From NCBI GenBank assembly GCA_947069175.1, contig CAMTDV010000003.1:28918853-28982852 (forward strand): a stretch of DNA of 64,000 nucleotides, read 5' to 3'. Numbering within the stretch: position 1 is the stretch's first letter; each line of letters begins with the position of its first letter. This document shows positions 1 through 8,576 of this stretch, piece by piece. The translations under genes and the position numbers were made by a program. The DNA comes from Scalesia atractyloides. Lineage: Eukaryota; Streptophyta; Magnoliopsida; Asterales; Asteraceae. The notes under the pieces were generated by a model. The model ran no database searches. It saw nothing but the letters and a program-made list of their open reading frames with translations, and was not told where the DNA came from.

Positions 1-1
1 T

Positions 2-2242
2 AAGATGTTCCTTGACGCAAAGCCTAGCAAATTCTCGGGGGCGGAAGGACCCATTGGATTGGTCCGCTGGATCGAAAAGTCTGAATCCGTTTTTGAAATG
101 TGCAACTGCCTAGGGGCAAACAAGGTCAAATACGCAGCCTCAACGCTGGAAGATGGGGCACTGACATGGTGGAATGCCCAAGTCCAAACACGTGGACTGT
201 TAGCTGCAAATGCATTGGCATGGACTGAGTTCAAGGCCCTGATTAAAGAGGAGTACTGTCCACGAGACAGAGTGCAACAGTTAGAGCAAGCTCTATGGAA
301 CCACAAGATGGTGGGATCGGAAATTGAAGCTTACACTGCAAAACATCATGACTTAGTATTTCTGTGTCCCGATTTGGCCAACACAGTGGAGAAAAGACTC
401 GAGTTCTATCTCGGGGGTCTGGTTCCGGAAATTCAGGGTATGGTGATGTCTAGTAACCCTGTAACAGAAGATCAAGCAATCCGACTGGCTCACAAACTCA
501 CCGATAAAGCGGTGAAACAGAAGAAACTGCCAGCACGGGGTACCACCGAAGTCGCTCCAGATAACAAAAGAAAGTTTGAAGACTCCACCATTCGACAGTC
601 TTCGTCATCTCATCCGCAGCAAGGGAACCAGAAACGGTTCAATCATTACCACAGCCACCGGGGTCATCAAAATCATCCCATCAACAACAACAACAACAAC
701 AACAACAATACCAACAACCCGAATGCAAGCGGCTATGCGGGCCGAAAGCCGCAGTGCAACCGCTGTAATCTCCACCATAACGGCCCTTGTGCCAGAAGTC
801 GTTGCCAAAGATGTGGCAAGATGGGACATGCGGCAAAGGATTGTCGTGGGGAAATCATGTCCCGACAAAATCAGAATCAGCCTCAGGGTCAGCAGCAGGG
901 TATAAACCGGGGATGCTATCAGTGTGGTAGCACTACTCATTTCAGAAAAGACTGCCCACAGTTGCGCAACAACAACAATAATGGTGGAAACAACCACATC
1001 AACCTCAACAATAATAACAACAACAATAATGGGAACGGTGGCACAGGAGGTGCCAATGGTCGCGCATTTACATTGGGCCGCGGAGAGGCCAGAAACGACA
1101 CGAACATGGTCACCGGTAAGTTTCCCCTTAATGAACATTTTGCTACTGTGCTTTTTGATACGGGTGCGGATAGGAGTTTTATATCTGAGTCTTTTAGGAA
1201 GAACCTAAATCTCACGCTTAAACCATTAGAGACCCCTTATGTGATAGAATTAGCCAATGGTAAATCTGTAAATGTGACCCAAATCGTATCCGGCTGTCAA
1301 CTCAAACTCGCGGGCCACACTTTTACCATCGATCTGATGACAACTACCCTGGGTAGTTTTGACGTGGTAGTCGGAATGGACTGGCTATCCGACGTCCGGG
1401 CTGAGGTTCTCTGCTTCGAAAAGTCTATCCGTATTCCACTCACGAACGACGAAATCCTGACGGTACAAGGCGATAAGGCAAGCGCCGTCACCAACATCAT
1501 CTCACACATGCAACCGCATAAATATCTTCGGAAAAAGAATTCTTTCGCTTTACTCGCACTAATTACCGAACAGCCTAAGGACGAGAAACGTATAGAAGAC
1601 ATCCCTGTCGTCCGTGATTTTTCCGATGTATTCCCAGAAGAACTACCTGGTCTTCCACCACATCGACAATTGGAGTTTGAAATCGAATTGGCAAGCAATG
1701 CAACTCCCATCGCCAAAGCTCCATACCGCCTAGCTCCAGCCGAGCTGCAGGAGCTGTCTACTCAACTTCAAGAGCTGCTAGAAAAAGGATTTATCCGACC
1801 AAGCGTTTCGCCATGGGGAGCTCCAGTCCTGTTTGTCAAGAAAAAGGACGGGACTTTCCGCATGTGCATCGACTATAGGGAACTCAACAAGGTTACAGTC
1901 AAGAACCGATACCCGTTACCTCGCATCGAAGATCTATTCGACCAACTGCAAGGGTCAAGTTACTACTCTAAGATTGATTTACGGTCTGGTTATCATCAGC
2001 TACGCGTCAGAGAGGAGGATATCGCTAAGACAGCATTTCGCACTCGGTATGGCCATTACGAGTTCTTGGTTATGCCATTCGGTCTCACTAACGCACCTGC
2101 GGTATTCATGGACCTCATGAACCGCGTGTGTAAACCATACCTCGACAAATTTGTCATTGTGTTCATCGATGACATACTCATCTACTCCAAAAGTAAAGAA
2201 GAGCATGCTGAACATCTACGATTACTGCTAGGATTACTTTAA
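2..2242 (+). CDS. gag-protease-reverse transcriptase part of gypsy-1 polyprotein (partial, ends at a premature stop)
   Basis: Open from the window edge; the methionine at 5-7 is internal, because the related element has in-frame codons before it. Counting from that Met, residues 1-180 are a retrotransposon gag domain with the LTWWNAQV signature. A Q/N-rich linker follows, then zinc knuckles [14 protein letters not shown] (267-280) and [14 protein letters not shown] (304-317), preceded by a partial CNRC motif. The aspartic protease site [11 protein letters not shown] starts near 384. Reverse transcriptase begins near 570 ([11 protein letters not shown]) and contains the catalytic FIDDILIY at 720-727. 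The frame stops at TAA 2240-2242 inside RT where gypsy-2 has CAA, so a C-to-T nonsense change interrupts an otherwise open polyprotein. The same frame continues immediately after. Confidence 0.93.
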   Translation, partial: KMFLDAKPSKFSGAEGPIGLVRWIEKSESVFEMCNCLGANKVKYAASTLEDGALTWWNAQVQTRGLLAANALAWTEFKALIKEEYCPRDRVQQLEQALWNHKMVGSEIEAYTAKHHDLVFLCPDLANTVEKRLEFYLGGLVPEIQGMVMSSNPVTEDQAIRLAHKLTDKAVKQKKLPARGTTEVAPDNKRKFEDSTIRQSSSSHPQQGNQKRFNHYHSHRGHQNHPINNNNNNNNNTNNPNASGYAGRKPQCNRCNLHHNGPCARSRCQRCGKMGHAAKDCRGEIMSRQNQNQPQGQQQGINRGCYQCGSTTHFRKDCPQLRNNNNNGGNNHINLNNNNNNNNGNGGTGGANGRAFTLGRGEARNDTNMVTGKFPLNEHFATVLFDTGADRSFISESFRKNLNLTLKPLETPYVIELANGKSVNVTQIVSGCQLKLAGHTFTIDLMTTTLGSFDVVVGMDWLSDVRAEVLCFEKSIRIPLTNDEILTVQGDKASAVTNIISHMQPHKYLRKKNSFALLALITEQPKDEKRIEDIPVVRDFSDVFPEELPGLPPHRQLEFEIELASNATPIAKAPYRLAPAELQELSTQLQELLEKGFIRPSVSPWGAPVLFVKKKDGTFRMCIDYRELNKVTVKNRYPLPRIEDLFDQLQGSSYYSKIDLRSGYHQLRVREEDIAKTAFRTRYGHYEFLVMPFGLTNAPAVFMDLMNRVCKPYLDKFVIVFIDDILIYSKSKEEHAEHLRLLLGLL

Positions 2243-4453
2243 CAGGAAAAGCTATATGCCAAGCTCTCGATGTGTGATTTCTGGATCCGGGAAGTTCAGT
2301 TTCTCGGGCACGTCGTGAATGAAAAGGGTATCCACATAGACCCTGCCAAGATTGAAGCTATCAAAAACTGGGAAGCACCTAAGACACCGACGGAGATCCG
2401 CCAATTCTTAGGATTGGCTGGTTACTACAGACGCTTCATCGAGGGGTTTTCAAAGATTGCACAACCGCTTACTACCCTCACCCAGAAAGGTATCAAGTAT
2501 AATTGGGGTGACAAGCAAGAAGCAGCATTTCAACTGCTGAAGCAGAAACTTTGCAGTGCACCCATTCTGTCCTTGCCGGAAGGGACAGATGACTTTGTAG
2601 TGTATTGTGATGCTTCCATTCAGGGATTGGGATGCGTACTCATGCAACGCGATAGGGTCATCGCGTATGCGTCACGACAGCTGAAAGTTCACGAGAAGAA
2701 CTACACGACGCATGACCTAGAATTGGGAGCAGTAGTGTTTGCACTTAAGATTTGGAGACACTACCTTTATGGAACGAAGTGCACAATTTTCACTGACCAC
2801 AAAAGCCTCCAGCACATCTTTGATCAGAAGGAGTTGAACATGCGACAACGTCGCTGGGTCGAACTCTTGAACGATTATGAGTGTGCCTTTCGGTATCACC
2901 CGGGTAAAGCTAACGTGGTAGCTGATGCCCTCAGCAGGAAGGAACACTTGAAACCTCGTCGTGTACGAGCACTACAACTCACTATTCATTCGGGGCTACC
3001 CGAACAAATACGCAACGCCCAGTTAGAAGCAGTTAAGGAGGAAAACATCAAAGCCGAATCAGTGGGAAAAATGGAACGCGATTGGGAAGTAAAACCCAAT
3101 GGAGCCCGGTATTTCATGAATCGCATATGGGTACCTCTCTACGGGAACCTCAGAGAGCTAGTCATGGATGAAGCTCACAAACCTCGATACTCTGTCCATC
3201 CGGGTTCGGATAAGATGTATCAAGACCTTAAAGCTGCGTATTGGTGGCCTAACATGAAAGCCGATATAGCCACCTACGTGAGTAAATGTTTGACTTGTGC
3301 AAAAGTCAAGGAGGAGTATCAAAAGCCATCGGGGCTACTCCAACAACCCGAGATCCCAGTATGGAAGTGGGATCAGATCTCAATGGATTTCATCACTAAA
3401 CTCCCGCGAACCTTGGGTGGTTGCTATACCATCTGGGTGATTGGGGATCGTTTAACTAAGTCCGCACACTTCCTAGCTATCAAAGAAACAGATAAGATGG
3501 AGAAGTTGACTCGCATCTACATTAAGGAAGTAGTTTCTCGGCACGGAGTGCCAACGTCCATCATCTCAGACAGAGATGCTCGTTTCACGTCAAACTTCTG
3601 GCAGTCATTCCAGAAAGCGTTGGGAACACGCTTGGATATGAGCACAGCTTATCACCCTCAGACTGATGGTCAAAGTGAAAGGACCATACAGACCTTAGAA
3701 GACATGCTTAGGGCATGCGTGGTGGACTTCGGAAATAATTGGGAGATTCACCTGCCTCTAGTAGAATTCTCTTATATCAACAACTATCACACGAGTATTT
3801 CGGCAGCACCATTTGAGGCATTATACGGTCGTAAATGTAGATCACCGGTCTGCTGGGCAGAAGTCGGTGACAGTCAACTCACAGGCCCTGAGTTAATACT
3901 TGAGGCTACTGAAAAGATTGTACAAATCAGAAACCGCATGGCGGCGGCACGAGATCGACAGAAAAGCTACGCTGATCAACGACGCAAACCGCTCGAATTT
4001 CAAGTAGGCGATCGCGTCCTACTAAAGGTGTCACCCTGGAAGGGTGTAATCCGCTTCGGAAAACGGGGCAAACTTAACCCACGGTACGTAGGCCCGTTTG
4101 AAATCTTGAAACGAATTGGACCCGTAGCATACCAATTAGACCTCCCTGCCGAACTCAGTGGAGGTCACAACGTATTTCACGTGTCAAATCTGAAGAAGTG
4201 TCTATCAGATGAAACTTTAGTTATTCCATTGGATGAGATCCAAGTGGATGAACAACTACACTTCGTGGAAAAGCCTATCGAGATCATGGATCGTGAGATC
4301 AAGACTCGGAGGCACAGCAAGATTCCGATCGTTAAAGTTCGTTGGGACTCTAAGCGTGGACCGGAGTTCACGTGGGAAAGAGAGGACCAAATGAAAAGCA
4401 AATACCCACACCTCTTTGCAACTGAGCAGCAAACTAACGATACCAGTAACTAA
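2243..4453 (+). CDS. RT end, RNase H, integrase and chromodomain-like C-terminus of gypsy-1 polyprotein
   Basis: Same frame as the preceding part, separated only by TAA at 2240-2242; the first Met is at 2270. Domains in order: RT thumb ([14 protein letters not shown]), RNase H with [12 protein letters not shown] and [10 protein letters not shown], and the integrase zinc region (HPGSDKMYQ with a later CLTCAKVK). The integrase core follows with D in [11 protein letters not shown] in [12 protein letters not shown] and E in [20 protein letters not shown]-type module ([20 protein letters not shown]) comes next. The end, with [18 protein letters not shown], resembles the chromodomain-like tail of plant chromoviruses that directs integration to heterochromatin. 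It is open to the TAA at 4451-4453. Where gypsy-2 reads LSKCDFW this copy reads LSMCDFW. Confidence 0.93.
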   Translation, partial: QEKLYAKLSMCDFWIREVQFLGHVVNEKGIHIDPAKIEAIKNWEAPKTPTEIRQFLGLAGYYRRFIEGFSKIAQPLTTLTQKGIKYNWGDKQEAAFQLLKQKLCSAPILSLPEGTDDFVVYCDASIQGLGCVLMQRDRVIAYASRQLKVHEKNYTTHDLELGAVVFALKIWRHYLYGTKCTIFTDHKSLQHIFDQKELNMRQRRWVELLNDYECAFRYHPGKANVVADALSRKEHLKPRRVRALQLTIHSGLPEQIRNAQLEAVKEENIKAESVGKMERDWEVKPNGARYFMNRIWVPLYGNLRELVMDEAHKPRYSVHPGSDKMYQDLKAAYWWPNMKADIATYVSKCLTCAKVKEEYQKPSGLLQQPEIPVWKWDQISMDFITKLPRTLGGCYTIWVIGDRLTKSAHFLAIKETDKMEKLTRIYIKEVVSRHGVPTSIISDRDARFTSNFWQSFQKALGTRLDMSTAYHPQTDGQSERTIQTLEDMLRACVVDFGNNWEIHLPLVEFSYINNYHTSISAAPFEALYGRKCRSPVCWAEVGDSQLTGPELILEATEKIVQIRNRMAAARDRQKSYADQRRKPLEFQVGDRVLLKVSPWKGVIRFGKRGKLNPRYVGPFEILKRIGPVAYQLDLPAELSGGHNVFHVSNLKKCLSDETLVIPLDEIQVDEQLHFVEKPIEIMDREIKTRRHSKIPIVKVRWDSKRGPEFTWEREDQMKSKYPHLFATEQQTNDTSN

Positions 4454-4713
4454 ATTTTCGGGATGAAAATTCTTTCAACAAGGGGATGATGTGACAACCT
4501 GGAAATTTCTCATAATTTCGTGTACTATTGTTGACTAAATTCTTGTGCATGGCACTTGGAAATCTTTGTATATGACACTTGAGAACTTCTTGTAACGTTG
4601 CGTACTATCATTAACGAACTAACCCTTTGTGCGTGGCACTCCAAACATGTACGTTACATGCTAAACCGCGTTTACTAAATTTTCGGGACGAAAATTCTTT
4701 CAACATGGGATAA
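4452..4713 (+). repeat. duplicated pre-LTR block with hairpins and polypurine tract
   Basis: Two related blocks begin at about 4452 and 4677. Each has the hairpin ATTTTCG-GGA-CGAAAAT (one pairing change in the first copy), then TTCTTTCAACA, a purine-rich run and TGTGA. The second copy abuts the LTR, so its purines (4703-4713, ACATGGGATAA) are the functional PPT. The first copy ends in TGTGACAACCT but is not followed by an LTR. Gypsy-2 has the same duplication, so it predates the split of the two subfamilies. Confidence 0.7.
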
Positions 4714-5208
4714 TGTGATATCCCGGGTTTTTCGGATAACTTAAACGTAATACGTGTCAATCTAATTACGTGCTATGTGTACGAACGTGTACGAATTAAA
4801 TGAATACGTGTTGTGTGTTGTGTGATTGTTTTAGTGATTGAATATTTAGATTTAATACGTGCACGAACTTAACCGAACCGCGACACGTTCTAAACCTTGG
4901 TTCATTGCGACTCTAGGAGTAACAAGTTTTAAACTCTAGTTCAAGTCAAGTCCTCGGCCAAGATCAAATCCAACACACATCGAAAACCTAAACCCTAAAC
5001 CAAACATGTCTCGGCCATAAGATCAAAACCAAACCGAAACCTATAGCATGCAACTTTAGTCTTCGGCCAAAAGAGAACAAGAATCAAAGATCAAACCTAA
5101 ACTCTAATACTCTAATCTTTGGCCGCAAGATAAAACCCAAACCGACCCAACCCAAGTCCCTCGGCCACGAGTGTGTATCTAAAACCGCAACCCTCATCTC
5201 TCTCCTTG

Positions 5209-5219
5209 CCTATATATAT
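5209..5219 (+). promoter_or_regulatory. LTR TATA box of gypsy-1
   Basis: CCTATATATATCC lies about 0.5 kb inside the LTR, followed by a C/A-rich stretch typical of a plant transcription start. The gypsy-2 LTRs have CTATATATAC at the equivalent position (about 46247-46256 and 54957-54966, minus strand). The start site itself cannot be read from sequence. Confidence 0.65.
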
Positions 5220-6049
5220 CCACAATGCATGCTCAATTCAGAATTCACAAAACCCTAGACAAAACTGCCGTCGGCAGCCCCCTTCCTCGTTCCTAACTGA
5301 TCGAGATCAGCTTTTCTTCATCACATCAGTCGCAAAACAGCCGCTCCCCACCTTCTTCACGGTCACAACAAGTCCCTTCTCGGTCGCAGCAGCAGCGACA
5401 ATCTTCATCTTCACCTTCATTCAAATCGCAAAGTCAGTCCTTGTTCACCTCTACCCGATCAAACAGCCCACTTTATCAACATCCTTTCGGTCGTGACTTT
5501 GTTGGAACAGCCGGACACTCCTTGTCCAAACCTCGGTTTGTCTACCTAGTTATTCAAGGTTAGAGTTATCCTTGATTACAAGATTATGTTCCGGATGATA
5601 TGTATGCTTGTTTAAGTTGTCTCGGATGATATGTATGCTGAATGATTAATTGATTAATTGTTTCGGGTCTTATATGTTGAAAAAATAACCGGCTGTTTTG
5701 ATTATGATCTTGTGTATAATTGTTTACGGATGTCATAAGTGCAAGTATGTTTTGTTTGTAAGAACGAGAAGTTAGGCTAGCCGATTTGTTAATGATGTTT
5801 ACATTGGATGATTGCATTGTTTCGGATTATAAATACTATATTGAAAGCTGGAAGGAGTTTGAAAGCTGAACATAGATATGGGCTGTGTTTTGTTTGTAAT
5901 AACTAGAAGTAAGAACTAGGGTTTGCATGGATAGGTTATTAGTCTAAATCTATGAGTAGAAATCGGCTTATAATCACCTAGGTTAACCGTATGATCGAAT
6001 TGTGCGAAATAATTGTAACAATAATGCTGAAACAGTCTGCTGAATAATA

Positions 6050-6077
6050 GTTACAGCCGGCTTCGTCTGGCTGTAAC
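6050..6077 (+). other. conserved LTR hairpin 1
   Basis: Arms GTTACAGCC (6050-6058) and GGCTGTAAC (6069-6077) pair perfectly around a 10-nt loop. In gypsy-2 (45705-45732 and the other LTR) the 9-bp arms are identical but the loop sequence differs. Arms held while the loop changes suggests selection on structure. Confidence 0.6.
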
Positions 6078-6390
6078 TTGGTCGTTAGTTGTCGAAAAAC
6101 GGATTTTCTTATGTCTAGAACGTAGAGATTTGAATAAGGAATCCAATGGCGCTGGATTCATAATTTTCTGAAGTCGTTTGATATTTTTTAAGGGCTAAAC
6201 AAGTTCAGTAGGTAAAGCTGTTAAAATTCGGGAATTTTGTTGGGTTGTTTATCAAGCTAGATTTTAAAATCAGTAGGGAGTTGAGTCATGATTTTTTGTA
6301 CAGTAACTAGGTATAGAAATTTCCGGGCAACTCCAATTGGAATTTTGTTAATCGGACGATCAGTGATTTTTAAATAAATTCTTCCGTGGA

Positions 6391-6422
6391 CTGCAGTCAG
6401 AAAGCGGTAAATCTGACTGCAG
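6391..6422 (+). other. conserved LTR hairpin 2
   Basis: Arms CTGCAGTCAGA (6391-6401) and TCTGACTGCAG (6412-6422) pair at all 11 positions around a 10-nt loop. Gypsy-2 has the same arms at 45362-45393 and 54074-54105 with a partly different loop of the same length. Confidence 0.62.
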
Positions 6423-6866
6423 CTTAGTGAATTAATATTTATGGCTAATTGGTAAAGATTTAGGACTTGGAAAAATTATATAAATTTCTATGGTATAAAT
6501 GTCACCTACTGTAAAAATATGGGAATTTTTGGAATGTTAGAACTATTTTATAAAAATCCTAGAAAACAGCTGGATAATTGAGTGTTAAGCAGAAAGTTGA
6601 TAACTTGTGATTGTATGTATAAAGTGTTGTATGGATTTGGAATATGTTTATGATAAGTTGTTTGATTACTATGATCACATGAGAATACTTACATGCATAT
6701 TTGAGTGTTAGATATGTTGTTTGTGTGTATCACTTTGTGAGTAAATTGCGTGTGGAATTTGTATTGGTGTGATTTCACACTGACGTGGAATTAATTGGTT
6801 TGTTAGGACGCAACTAGCGGTCCCATCTCTTATAACATCTTTGCTACACTAACCGAGCAAATAAAG

Positions 6867-7568
6867 GTGAGTTCACGGCCCCTAACTTTATCCGGTTTTT
6901 AAACAACAGGGGGAGAAACATGTATACACTCTCAAACTCAATCTCTTTACGTTATACGAATTTAACATCACGCAACTATACGGTAACTAAGTTAATGTTA
7001 ATGTAATGTTATGGGCACTAAGCAGCTTTATCACTTAAGTCCTCGACAATCTCCTCGGATCGTTAGTATTTGGGTTAAATAGCGGGGGAATTATAAGTAG
7101 TACTACTGGGTCTGACGAGCCCCATCCGAGCTAGTCGCGCTAGCCGACCGGGTATGGTCAACGGATGTATGATTGGCCTAACACCGCCATGGTCATGTGA
7201 TAGGCCTGGCAAAACGGAGGCACACAGTCAGCTTCGATCGCGAACACTTAGTGACATGACTTTAGGCTAGCTACCTATATACATTAATATTGAACTTAAT
7301 TACGGAACAACTTAATATTCCGGGTTTGGAATATTGGAACATCAACTTATTATCCCGGGTTGGGGATAATGGAAACAACAACTTAATATTCCGGTTTGGG
7401 AATATTGGAAACAACAACTTATTATTCCGGGTTGGAATAATGGAACTGATATGTTATCCCGGGTTGGGGATAACGGAGTAACAAACTAAAACCGAACAAC
7501 GAATTTATGATAACCTGTGAACTCACTCATCTTTAATGTTGACACTTGTTTCTTTACATGTTTCTCAG
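6867..7568 (+). other. candidate intron inside the gypsy-1 LTR
   Basis: A strong plant 5' splice site (AAAG|GTGAGTTCACGG) and a strong 3' site (TTTACATGTTTCTCAG|GACG) bound a 702-nt AT-rich block in the transcribed part of the LTR. Both sites are preserved base for base in the gypsy-2 LTRs (711 nt) although the sequence between has diverged. The block contains the hairpin array. Splicing is inferred, not shown. Confidence 0.45.
7314..7474 (+). repeat. array of five tandem hairpins in the LTR
   Basis: Five imperfect palindromes of about 20-22 bp are spaced about 35 bp apart, at about 7314, 7349, 7385, 7421 and 7453. Each has the form xTATyCC-GGGTT-GGrATAx. Arms alternate between AATATTCC/GGAATATT, TTATCCC/GGGGATAA and GTTATCCC/GGGATAAC types, so base changes in one arm are matched in the other. 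Gypsy-2 has the same five-unit array. Confidence 0.75.
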
Positions 7569-7887
7569 GACGCTAGGAGCTCTAGGTGCACGTACATGCA
7601 TTGAACAAGACATCTTTATCGAGTCTCATTTATTAATATTGTTTTGGGATTTTTCATTTGTTTTGGCGTTTGTGTTGGCGCCCGCATCATTACTTATTTA
7701 TGCTTCCGCTCAAACTTTAAAAACTGATACTTATGCTAAATATTGGTAATCTAAAATTTACAACAAATGATTTTGGAAAACGTATTATCAAATCATATAG
7801 AGTCGTTCGACGTACTAGTGTCTTAGATTCTGGTTTGTTCACACGTCTCGCGGTAGAACTCCGCAAGTGGAAATTGAGGGTGTGACA

Positions 7888-8042
7888 CCACCCCAAGTAG
7901 CTATGTCTAACACCATATAGCGTGCTCATAGTGAGTGCATGGACATTTGCAATTGCAATAGAAGCCATGGCATTCATGCAAGCTCAATTGGGTTTTCTCA
8001 GACCAATAGTAGTATTCACACATCCACCTGCCAATAGTTGAT
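7888..8042. other. short unassigned spacer between gypsy-1 and copia B
   Basis: 155 bp with no coding signal. It ends in TTGAT, the left TSD copy of copia B (8038-8042), and was continuous with the sequence now at 18827 before B inserted. Confidence 0.6.
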
Positions 8043-8453
8043 GGTAGGATCGGCTCATCCAAATAAGCAAATGACCTAATTTGATATCTAGTCAATATGT
8101 GCGGAAATCATGATTAAGTAGTGACAATATGATCGTTACTATCTAAATGTTTATTTTCATTAATATCAAACAATGTATTACAAATATGAGACAAACTGGA
8201 AAGAGCTTCGCCTTCACAGTCAACAAAAACAGCTAGCTAACCAAGACCACAACTCGCCTATTTATAGAAATGACACACACTTCGTGCAATTGCCCTTCAC
8301 TTCGCACGAGGTGACTGACTTCGTATGAAGTGGTACTCCACTTCGTGCGAAGTGTACAATACATACATTAAAACATGTTTATCTAACATTGAATCCCTAT
8401 TACATCGACATGACATGACCCTAAGACGTAGGCTATAGACATCTACATCAACA
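8043..8453 (-). repeat. 3' LTR of copia B
   Basis: Aligned with the other LTR of B from (G/T)GTAGGATCGGCTC to the end. The outermost base is G here and T at 18426, so the terminal TG/CA has lost one base to mutation. It carries a TATA box on the minus strand (8258-8267) with the palindrome cluster 8278-8354 just upstream of it. Confidence 0.9.
8258..8354 (-). promoter_or_regulatory. U3 promoter of B: TATA box plus palindrome cluster
   Basis: The minus-strand TATA (CTATAAATAG, 8258-8267) is preceded in transcription order by CACTTCGTGCGAAGTG (8339-8354), a GACTTCGTATGAAGTG copy (8317-8332), CACTTCGCACGAGGTG (8298-8313) and a half-copy near 8278. The same motif recurs inside the element at 12378-12530 and 12890-12922. 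Confidence 0.65.
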
Positions 8454-8464
8454 AACTCCCCCTT
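8454..8464 (-). other. polypurine tract of B
   Basis: Minus strand AAGGGGGAGTT lies immediately before the 3' LTR start TGTTGATG. This is the expected second-strand primer site, and C and E have almost the same run in the same place. Confidence 0.85.
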
Positions 8465-8576
8465 GGATATTGCCGCAGTCTTGGTCAAGCTTCAAAATCT
8501 TTATAACTTTAACTACCAGCGTCCAAAGAAATTCTTCCTTGGCTTTCTATGTTCTTCAGATGGTATCGATGTCTAA

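Larger units (their letters stand above)
1..7887 (+). mobile_element. Ty3/gypsy Tekay-like element gypsy-1, 3' part
   Basis: The window opens inside gag, so the 5' LTR, leader and gag start lie upstream. Order on the plus strand is gag, protease, reverse transcriptase, RNase H, integrase, C-terminal chromodomain-like region, PPT and 3' LTR, as in a chromovirus. The polyprotein and LTR length resemble the Tekay/Del lineage, recognised without a search. It is clearly related to gypsy-2 (43862-55268, opposite strand), but the LTRs differ in length (3.17 against 2.70 kb), so they are different subfamilies. The TSD cannot be checked; the five bases after the LTR are CCACC. Confidence 0.93.
4714..7887 (+). 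repeat. 3' LTR of gypsy-1
   Basis: It starts TGTGATATCCCGG directly after the PPT and ends GGGTGTGACA, with TG...CA ends. The final 50 bases match the equivalent LTR end of gypsy-2 (AGTGGAAATTGAGGGTGTGACA region). At 3174 bp it is about 480 bp longer than the gypsy-2 LTRs. U3 is about 0.5 kb up to the TATA box; more than 2.6 kb lies downstream and would be transcribed as R/U5. It contains three sets of hairpins and a splice-signal-bounded block, listed separately. Small open frames inside have no support as genes. Confidence 0.92.

Noticed and set aside
605..1215. Antisense and offset frames of 90-177 residues across gypsy-1 gag
   Set aside because: They are shadows of the Q/N-rich (CAA)n linker and knuckles, giving runs of V/T/L with no family features.
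7314..7474. Regularly spaced palindromic repeats, CRISPR-like at first sight
   Set aside because: They lie in a plant LTR, the repeats themselves vary with compensatory changes, and the intervening bases are similar to each other, not unique spacers.
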